Below, piece after piece: positions 56,401 through 64,000 of a DNA stretch of 64,000 nucleotides. The stretch's first letter is position 1. Each line of letters starts with the position of its first letter. Source of the DNA: Lunularia cruciata. Lineage: Eukaryota > Streptophyta > Marchantiopsida > Lunulariales > Lunulariaceae. The DNA is taken from contig OX419757.1 of the NCBI GenBank assembly GCA_948567375.1, forward strand, positions 37,634,001-37,698,000, read 5' to 3'. The translations under genes were made by a program, and so were the position numbers. The notes under the pieces are model-generated. The model searched no databases. It worked only from the letters and a program-made list of their open reading frames with translations, and was not told the DNA's origin.

Positions 56401-56950
56401 TGCAGTGATCAGTGCACTTGGCTTGCTAATCTGTGCTATACACAATGTTCACTGTACTGGTACGTGTTTTGGTTGTTTTGTCTTGTACGGAGGATGGGAA
56501 AACAGCTGCAGCAGCCGTGCGTTTCTGACGCATGTCAGTCCACCCGACAACCGGGTCACCACCACAACCTTCAGGAGACAATTGCTAAGAGAATTTCTTT
56601 ACATGCAGGGTCCTTGTTGTACGTTACGAACTACACAATTTTGCAACATAGTATGAGAAGTATGTGATTATGGATGTATGTGATTATGATGATTACAGTT
56701 GGTAGATACTATTCGTCCTTCGTTTTAACGCCGGCCCATACGAGGATGGTGACGTGAATCTCCGAACGCCTAATTTTGTTGGGATCTTGAGGAGTTTAGT
56801 CTCTCCACCTTTGCTAATCTGATCCGAAAACTCTGAACCTCTCGATTTGACACGGTATTATCACTGCATTGCTAACTTCTGTAGGCATTGTAACTCGCCA
56901 CTAAATAATTCTGAGATAAGTAAACTTTTCATCGTATTAGTTTGAGTTTA
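53449..56950. other. Unique intergenic DNA, no convincing gene
   Basis: Open stretches such as 54388-54681 and 54893-55138 occur but match nothing I know and show no splice or start context. A 16-bp hairpin with an 8-nt loop lies at 55482-55521 (arms CCACCGGCCCCAAAAG and CTTTTGGGCCCGGTGG). Confidence 0.45.
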
Positions 56951-57085
56951 GTCTAGTCTAGTCCCATATAGACTCTATTGGGGCGTAGCCCCATGTTACT
57001 TTTCTTGTCTTTCCCTTGTACTTGATGGGGTCCCATCCTTCGTTTTTCCTACGCGGTCGCCTTCTTCTGTCTAGTCTAGTCTAGT
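56951..57085. mobile_element. Short mobile unit, copy 2, upstream of the thioesterase gene
   Basis: The same ~100-bp unit (56967-57065) sits inside a GTCTA pentamer repeat: GTCTAGTCTAGT precedes it (56951-56962) and GTCTAGTCTAGTCTAG follows it (57069-57084). A small hairpin, GGGGC-GTA-GCCCC, lies at 56980-56992 (degenerate in copy 1). It ends about 125 bp before the thioesterase TATA box, so it may contribute to that promoter. Confidence 0.68.
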
Positions 57086-57209
57086 TAAGGTTAGATTAAC
57101 GTTTCGTTAAACGAAACCTGCTTTCCGTATCCCTCGCGTATTGAATGTCGTATGCGTGGAATAAGGAAAACTCTCGCACAAAGTGACGAGGAAGCAGTGA
57201 TATCCCTTG

Positions 57210-57217
57210 TATAAATA
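57210..57217 (+). promoter_or_regulatory. Putative TATA box of the thioesterase gene
   Basis: TATAAATA, 364 bp upstream of the ATG at 57574. With a start about 30 bp downstream the 5' UTR would be roughly 330 nt. No intron is needed to explain it. Position and match only. Confidence 0.5.
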
Positions 57218-57573
57218 CCTCAGTTGTAATCTCCTCTACGTTCAGTTCAAAGCCCAGACGAGGAGGAGAAGCCTGAGAGCGTTTTGAATGGGCGATCAGC
57301 TCATCAGCAGCAAGCTGCAAGCTCAAATTGTGCGGTAGAGGGGAAGCATATGCAGTGGCCTCTTGTTTGTCAACCGGACCTGGAGTTCGAGTGAGAACGC
57401 GTGGGGAATGTGAGGAAAGGAAGGGCAATCGAGTAATTGCCTGGTGGAGTTTTTTCTCGACACAGAAAAAGCGCAAGAGAAAGAGGGAGGGAGGCAAATT
57501 TGAGATGCTGTCATAGTCGACGGGGATACAGGTGAAGATCGCTTCAATCCTCGAGGTTCTGATTCTCAACACA

Positions 57574-60356
57574 ATGGAAGCATTAGCCAGAAATGTCCTG
57601 GCCACAGCTTCTACTTCCTCTCCTTCGTCTTCTTCTTCTTTTGGCGTGGGCCTCGGAGCATCGAAGTGGGTCAAGAAACACAGCTGCTTCTTTGCTCGTT
57701 TCATCGTTTACTCATCATTGACGAGAAAATCCTTCCTAGGGAAAGTTGTAAATGGGGGCGGACGAATTGGTCGTTCCGAAACAATTGGCGCTCGTGCTGG
57801 ACTTGTCGATGGGCTAGTTGACGAACTCCATAAGCTCAGCAAATCAGGCAATCGGTCCAGCAATATTGCTGAGCCAATTCAGCAGTTGAGTGGGGACAAG
57901 ACACTGTACCCCTCTCATAATGAAGCTCTATATCGTGGTATCCTAGCAATCACTGCATCTGTTAGCGGAGCAGCAGTGATTACTCCCCCTACACCAAAGC
58001 CTGTACTGAAAGATACAATCAGGCATGGACGAATGATAGAGAATCAACTGGTTTATCGCCAAACGTTCGTCATCCGGTCTTATGAAGTTGGAGCTGATAA
58101 GACTGCATCTATTGAGACACTTATGAACCTCTTCCAGGTAGGATCGACAATAATCATCCCTGCTTAAGCTTTGGTATGTGGTGTCGTAAACCGAACGCTC
58201 GAATCGGTGTAGGCTATTCTATTTCCGTTTCCTTCCTGAGAGTGTGAACTTTGGTGAAACTTAAGAAGGGCCAGTTTAAGTTCTCGCCCGCGCGGTGGGC
58301 TCGTTTTGATTTTGATTGAAAACAACTTAGCCGAGCTTAAGTTAGACCAAAAGAGTGCGATATAGAGGAGAACATATTTGCAGCAAGTTCATGGACTTAC
58401 TCCTTTCCACAGAATTTGGACAACTTCGTTAACTTTGTGCCAATTATCTACACAGGAGACTGCTCTGAACCATGTTCGCCTATCGGGAATAGAAGGAGAT
58501 GGATTTGGTACCACCAAAGCTATGGTTCGCAATGGTTTGATCTGGGTTGTCAACCGCATGCACGTGGAAGTGGTGGAATCTTATCCCGCCTGGTAAGAAC
58601 TCTGTCCTTTGTCTCAATGAACGTCTCCTAGGCACAGTTGTGGATGACCAGGTGAACTGAGGTTTGCAAATTCAATTTTCGTTGAGAAAGGTTGTCATGT
58701 ATCGTCTGCATAGTTGTCACTACACATTGATTCCCATACTGACTTTCAACCCCCTTTCTCTCTGATTCAGGAGTGACGTTGTAGAGATTGACTCATGGGT
58801 TGCTTCATCTGGTAAAAACGGGATGCGTCGTGACTGGCTCTTGCGTAGTAAGGCAGGCAAGATCCTAGCCCGAGCCACAAGGTAATAATAGTCTGTCACC
58901 TACAAAGAGCACTGTTCGTCCTCCCTTAGCCTTGAGCCTTTTCAGCTTTTTATTTGTACAGTACTTGTAGAGAAGAAATTTAACAGATTCCATAATCCTA
59001 GCCGTATATGTAGAAATTTGGCCCCCGTTGCTAATAGATCTCCACGCCTGTACAGTACCTGGGTTATGATGCATCAAAAAACTCGACGACTTGCCAAGAT
59101 GCCTGACGATGTCCGGGCAGAGATTTCTACATACTTTCTGGACCGCAATGCTGTCAACAATGAAGGCTCTCTGAAGATCAGTAAGCTTCAGAACGAATCA
59201 GCACAGTACGTCGCCTCGGGTTTGCAGGTAAACTAGAATTTATCCAAGCGGATTATTCTGTGCAATAGAACTGGTCAGGACTTGAAAAGAGATTCCATTT
59301 ACTTTAACTGCAATGGCGTTCGTTTAGAGTACAAATTGTTACATTACTGTTTCTCCTTCTGAGTGCAGGCCCGGCGCAGTGATTTGGACATGAATCAACA
59401 TGTAAATAACGTGAAGTACATCGCGTGGATGCTGGAGGTAAGTCCATAAAATAGTACATTTGGGAGTTACCTCGACTATGAGGACAGTCGCAAGGTTCCG
59501 AATGGCTGGATACTGCAAATTCGTGTCATAGGTTATGCCAATGGAATAGTGAATAGTTACTGGGTTATAGTGCGGGAGGTAAGACGCTGAAGAGCTTAGG
59601 AACCTCAAAGTTACTTCCAATCTATTCTGAGGCTTCCAATTACAATTCAATGCGTTTGAGCATATCATTCTGTTTAGATTCAACTCGAACTCGGCTTCAC
59701 TTCTCAAGAAGTTATGAACTTTTGTATGAAGTCTATACCACAGAATGGCATATACAGCGTTTCTTTGAGGGATTTGTCATCTTATTAACATCCTCATAGT
59801 TGAACATGCAATACTAACTGCTTCTGTTGTATTGAGAATCCGCGCAGCATTTGCACGGTAGGCGTTATTATGTGGAAATAAGTGCTTATGATACTTGAGT
59901 AGGAATCAGCTATGTTTATTAAATTCTACTTTATAAAGTCTGCAGCTGCAACTCGGATACTTACGATTTGGTTTCGGTCTGCAGAGTGTTCCCACCAAAA
60001 TTCTCGAGAGTTTGGAGATCAAAAGCATCACTTTGGAGTACCGAAGGGAATGCGGACAAACAGATGTTGTCGAATCATTGACAAGCTTCGAAGAAACAAC
60101 TGCCCCCTCGATGGATTCTACAGGGATGACCCAGGCAGGGCTAGTTGATCCACAGTTCCCCTACTTATCAACGTCCGCATCAGGAGTTTCTTTGTTGAGC
60201 GCGGACAATCAAAGAAGTTTAATGGACGAGCCCGAACAACATCCGCAGCTCATTCATCTGCTGAAGACGCCAGAAGGGGCTGCAGAAATCGTGCGCGGCA
60301 GAACCGTCTGGAGGTCAAAACGTCGAAGCCGTCATTTCGCTTCGCCGCATAGCTAA
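57574..60356 (+). CDS. FATB: Plastid acyl-ACP thioesterase, FatB-like, six exons
   Basis: Hydrolyses acyl-ACP in the plastid stroma, releasing free fatty acids for export. Exons: 57574-58137, 58456-58592, 58771-58881, 59056-59227, 59369-59437, 59985-60356, all with GT-AG introns and matching phases; 474 aa. The first in-frame ATG starts a Ser-rich plastid transit peptide (MEALARNVLATASTSS). The two hot-dog halves follow: VIRSYEVGADKTASIETLMN, GDGFGTT, SGKNGMRRDW, then ARRSDLDMNQHVNNVKYI and TLEYRREC. The predicted catalytic network is Asp335, Asn337, His339 and Glu373/Cys374 (by family). The C-terminus keeps the FatB-type AEIVRGR. Some residues are FatA-like (YPAWSDVVEI, RATS), so the gene could belong to an early-diverging type. 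Length is slightly above usual FatB because of a linker at about 390-440. Frame and splice sites are intact. Confidence 0.92.
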
Positions 60357-63300
60357 CCGCAGACGTCCTACTTTACAGAGTAGATTCTTCTGATCCCTTA
60401 ACCTCCGACGACGGTGTAGCGTTCAAGCCACCATTTAATGCGGGCCAACAGGCCGGTGGGTTCAGAAGATCTCTGTCCTCGTTACATCAATTGCACCTTA
60501 AGTTACAAAGTCAATAATCAAGACCAAAACCTGATGCCGCTCAATGGATGCAAGAAAGCCACATCCATATGACTCAAGGCGGTCCGCAGATCTCCAGCCC
60601 TTTCATATCAAGGGGTATACGAGAAATTTACCTCTGTGATTATGCTAGAGGATAGCTGATTACTCAAAGTTCCCTGCGCCGTAGAGAAGACTTGGTCATC
60701 GACCCCGATTACACAATTTCGTCTTAAGGAAGATCTTAAGAGCAACAAAGCATCCTGTTCACATCATATCACATAATGAAGATGAGATCCAGGACAAACA
60801 AGGTCGTGAAACACTGTGCAATGTGATAGCTCTGTCCGGGACAGTTGCAAGGTTATACCGTTGAATGCTGCAGTAGTCATGATTCTTACATGTTGCTTGT
60901 ATAGAATATGATTAGCAATTGGCCCCATTTGTATCAACTGATCTGACCAACCAAAATAAAAGACCTACGTCATCTGATGTTCCGCTTCTCGCCCTTTTCA
61001 AAGAGAAGTTGGTGCAATTACCACGATACTGCTTCCCAGATTTTTCGCGATTACCACATGAGGAGCCCTGATGTCTCAATTACAGGTCCCATCAATACAC
61101 CGGATGTACTAAAAATTGCCGTGTGCCAGGAATAAGACAAATTATAGAAAGACTAACTGATTCATTCATAACTTGAGTGCAGTGCTATGACATTTTGAGA
61201 TTCGATAAGACTACCTCGCGGCTTATGCTCTGCAGTGGACATGCTTCCTTGTGGGAATTTGACGTCTTACGACTGAATAGGTTAGCAGTGTTTGTAATCG
61301 ACCATCGATTCAGTCCTCGTTCATGTTAGCAAGTATGCTGTCAGTAATATGGATGATTGCGGGACAAGGATCGTGTATTAAAGAGTTGAAGAGATCCCTT
61401 GATGTTGCTCGTGATCAGAACACCGTTATCTGTAATCTAGATGTTGCTGTTTGGCACATCAACCTCTGTGAGAGACACCTCAGTTCTTCTACAGTACATA
61501 CTTCTGGATGTTCCATATTGGATATTGTTTGGCGGATGGATATTCATATTTGATTGTGCCCATGAATCTTAGGACACCGTAACTGTACCTGCTGCTTGCG
61601 GAGCAGCCAAGCTTTCTTTGAAGAAGTCCCAGAATCTTCCAGAAACGAGTGTTGTTTTAAGCAGGTCCTGTGAGTGAAGAAAGAGAGAGTGTTCTGTCAT
61701 ACAACAATACCGTCAGAAGTTAGCAAACGAGACAAAAAATCGGCGAAGAAACCTGGAAACCCACAGTTTCTACGTCCCGTGTTAGTCCACTACATTGCTT
61801 TACTCTACAGTCAGGTAAAAGGGGATTTGTTCGCCATTGTCGAAGTGTAAGACTTCAAAAGTTTCGGACGCATAGATAAAACTAGTTACGGCGCTTTGGT
61901 AGCTTCGCGGGGACTGCTTTGGACAGGCGATCCTGGTCTTCCTCATCCGGAAAAATGATAATGTGGGTAAATGAAAAATCTGTAACAGATCGGATATTTA
62001 GGTGGTCGCGTGTGGAACCATCGAAGTGGAAGTAGATCTAAGCGACGGTTATCTGATAGGAGCATGTCAACATCTCCAGTTGAGAATGGGACGAAACCCT
62101 CTGCCTCAGTTGTCTTGCGGGAACAGTATGTTTCTCCACGTCAAATTTGAGTGAGTTTTTCCTAGCTTACATATTGAAATCCCCTGCATGGTGAGCATGG
62201 AATTCCCATGAGAACAAAGTGTAAACGTTTGTATGTAATAATCATAAATCCACAGAGAACAACTGAAATCTAAGCTCTGAGAACTATCTGATATTGTAAG
62301 ACAGACAGTGCACCGTATTCATAAGCAGGTGATAGAATCTAAAACAGTGCAACTTCTCTTCACACCCCGCTGGTCACAGGCCATGGCAACGGAATTAACG
62401 GGAGACATTGATCTTCGCAGTCACTTGCTTCCAGTTCAAAAGAGCCCGTGTATACATTGGTAGTCATAGTTATCACCTTCTATGTCATAACTTTCCCGGG
62501 TTGTCGGTGTGAATTAAATCAAGACACTGATAAAACACAAACAGAGCGAAAATATTTGTGTGGCAGCGACCAAGACTTGATAATTACAGCCTCGTCGTAG
62601 ACAGACGACCGAAGATACGAAGACCTACGAAGCAAGGAAAGCAGCAAGTAAGCAATGAAAGGAAACAGAAGCTGGACAACAGCTTTGGTGAAGGAATTTG
62701 CGCCATAGAGTTATGGATCTTCCCCAGTTGGTTTGGAGTACTTTAATGCAGTTCCTCAAGTGATGAAAGTACAAGAACTAGGCATAGGAACATCGGCAAA
62801 GAAACACTGCACATCTGGACAGTGGCAAGGATGGACGATACGGGTATAAGTTGTATCTTACTTCGAAATTGTATCTGTTGCACTAAGAGCATCTGCAAGA
62901 TCTAGACAATGACGAAGATGGAATGTTTGTCGCAGTTGCGCTGCCTTTGACTATGAGTTTTCATGTTCTCTAACTTGGGAGCACCATACCATGGCCTAAA
63001 TAAAGCTTCAATATTGTTTTGTATGCTCGAAACTTGTTGGAAAGTAAGTGCCGCTGGGGCAGCTTAACGTGACGGTCCACTTTCTAATTCAAAACTACCT
63101 TGCTAAACCTTGCGGAAAATGCTATCACATAATTACATTGCTTAGAATTATCGAAGCAGCTGGTTTGAATACTTCTCAACGGTTGGGAGATAGTTTCCCG
63201 CATATCAGTTCTGGCGGCAAATTAAATACTTTCAATCTCCAACATGAGACGGTGAGCACAAAGACTGGTATATGAAAGCTCGCTTGTAGTAGGAACTTAG

Positions 63301-64000
63301 CAACTGAGTCGATATGGGGATTTAAGTCACGTCCAGTCACCCGTCAAGGACACAAGATCGGATCCGATTGGCGGAACGGAAGCAAGAACATTTCGTTCTC
63401 CATGACTTTTCTCTCATGTGGATGCAATTTGTCCGCTCTCCAAATCACCCAGCGCCGGAGAGAAGAACGAAATAATAGTTTGCCCACCGATAGATCCAAA
63501 CAAGCATTACTTCTCGCGATTGTCAGGAGCAGATCCTCGACACGCACGCCCCTACCGGAGTATTTCCAGGCTCCTATTACTAAAAGAGAATTGCTGTTGG
63601 GAGATTCAATGGACTTTAAACCCCCAAATCTGCATATTCACCAACTTCTTTGTCAAATTTGTCCTAAATCAGAACCAATGCCTTCCAGTTCATGTGCCGA
63701 CGTTGCTGGTCAACTGTAAAGCAATAAGGGGAGGCCACGCAAACTCGCTTGAACATCTGCGCATAATATTCTCGTCTCTCGTCATGCTAATTCCACGTGA
63801 GGTTTCTAGTAACTGAAATCAGCTCTCCAATGTTCCCGTGTTTCCACTATTTTAAGAATGCTCGTACATTAACTTCCTCTCCTCCCCTAGTTCACTGCAG
63901 GCAGCGATGAGGGCATGCATCGAGAAACTTTGGTCATTTGCACTAAAGTCAACCAATGAATTTACCGCACAACTGCCACGAGCTCGCAGCATCCCAGAGA
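60357..64000. other. 3' region and intergenic DNA, no second gene seen
   Basis: An AATAAA at 60954-60959 could serve the thioesterase 3' end, but it is 600 bp past the stop. Open stretches at 61323-61553, 62558-62746 and 63402-63816 are short, lack recognisable domains and have no convincing start context. No retroelement motif is visible. A gene running off the right edge cannot be excluded. Confidence 0.45.

Noticed and set aside
56375-56656. Open frame with a hydrophobic start (YGVAIFAVISALGLLIC), like a membrane segment
   Set aside because: It begins at a TTG, not an ATG; the nearby ATG at 56358 is in another frame and stops after 16 codons. No family recognised.
57096-57704. Minus-strand open frame of 202 codons over the thioesterase first exon
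   Set aside because: It is antisense to the transit-peptide exon and 5' UTR, has low-complexity Ser/Glu runs from the opposite strand, and no recognised domain.
63402-63816. Two overlapping plus-strand open frames of 105 and 132 codons
   Set aside because: Neither has a recognisable domain and they overlap each other out of frame.
1-64000. tRNA genes, rRNA genes and CRISPR-like arrays
   Set aside because: No cloverleaf with T-loop consensus, no rRNA core sequence and no regularly spaced short repeats with unique spacers were seen; the only regular array is the 77-bp LTR triplication.

Overview
This window looks like nuclear DNA from a land plant. A spliced gene with five GT-AG introns encodes a plastid fatty acyl-ACP thioesterase, and about 51 kb of the window is nested, decayed LTR retrotransposons of plant type (chromodomain Ty3/gypsy, tRNA-Asp-primed gypsy, Ty1/copia). 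The mix of FatB-like and FatA-like residues in the thioesterase, and the style of the gypsy elements, would fit a bryophyte, but I cannot prove the lineage from sequence alone.

Layout. Positions 1-408 and 51500-64000 are unique, CpG-containing DNA. Everything between lies inside one old minus-strand Ty1/copia element, here called J. Its two LTRs are at 414-813 and about 50884-51494. They are bounded by the same 5-bp duplication, TGTTA (409-413 and 51495-51499). J's own remnants stay in order on the minus strand: Gag near 50.7 kb, GAG-pre-integrase domain at 8.1-8.4 kb, RNase H at 0.8-1.1 kb. From left to right J holds: a pol-less LTR element (K1, minus, about 1083-5450); a scrap of B-family LTR (5523-5785); a 5'-truncated chromovirus (E1, plus, about 5815-8085); a J piece; a K-family LTR scrap (8416 on); a gypsy pol scrap (C, minus, 9149-10757); a chromovirus (A, plus, about 10763-24860) split by the youngest element, gypsy B (minus, 12546-20356, TSD GACC); K-family pieces K2 (minus, 24861-28545); gypsy F (minus, about 28866-41100), split by the pol-less element H (plus, 33061-36842, TSD TAGAG) and by a B-family solo LTR (38483-39171); and chromovirus E2 (plus, 41101-49250), split by chromovirus D (plus, 41353-47615).

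The best candidate for something undescribed is the K/H family. It has three copies with no recognisable protease, RT or integrase. They share LTR termini and a degraded ORF in the same order: a conserved domain (YKDP ... AIF[FS] ... [GS]KP[MV]N ... HFYLGLNLLN), then a Lys/Glu-rich segment, then a long coiled coil. It looks like a non-autonomous LTR retrotransposon family with its own protein.

The right-hand unique region holds three further structures: a near-perfect 58-bp inverted repeat (52902-53112), two copies of a roughly 105-bp short mobile unit with target duplications (the second just upstream of the thioesterase TATA box), and the thioesterase gene itself (57574-60356, 474 aa). I see no other convincing host gene.
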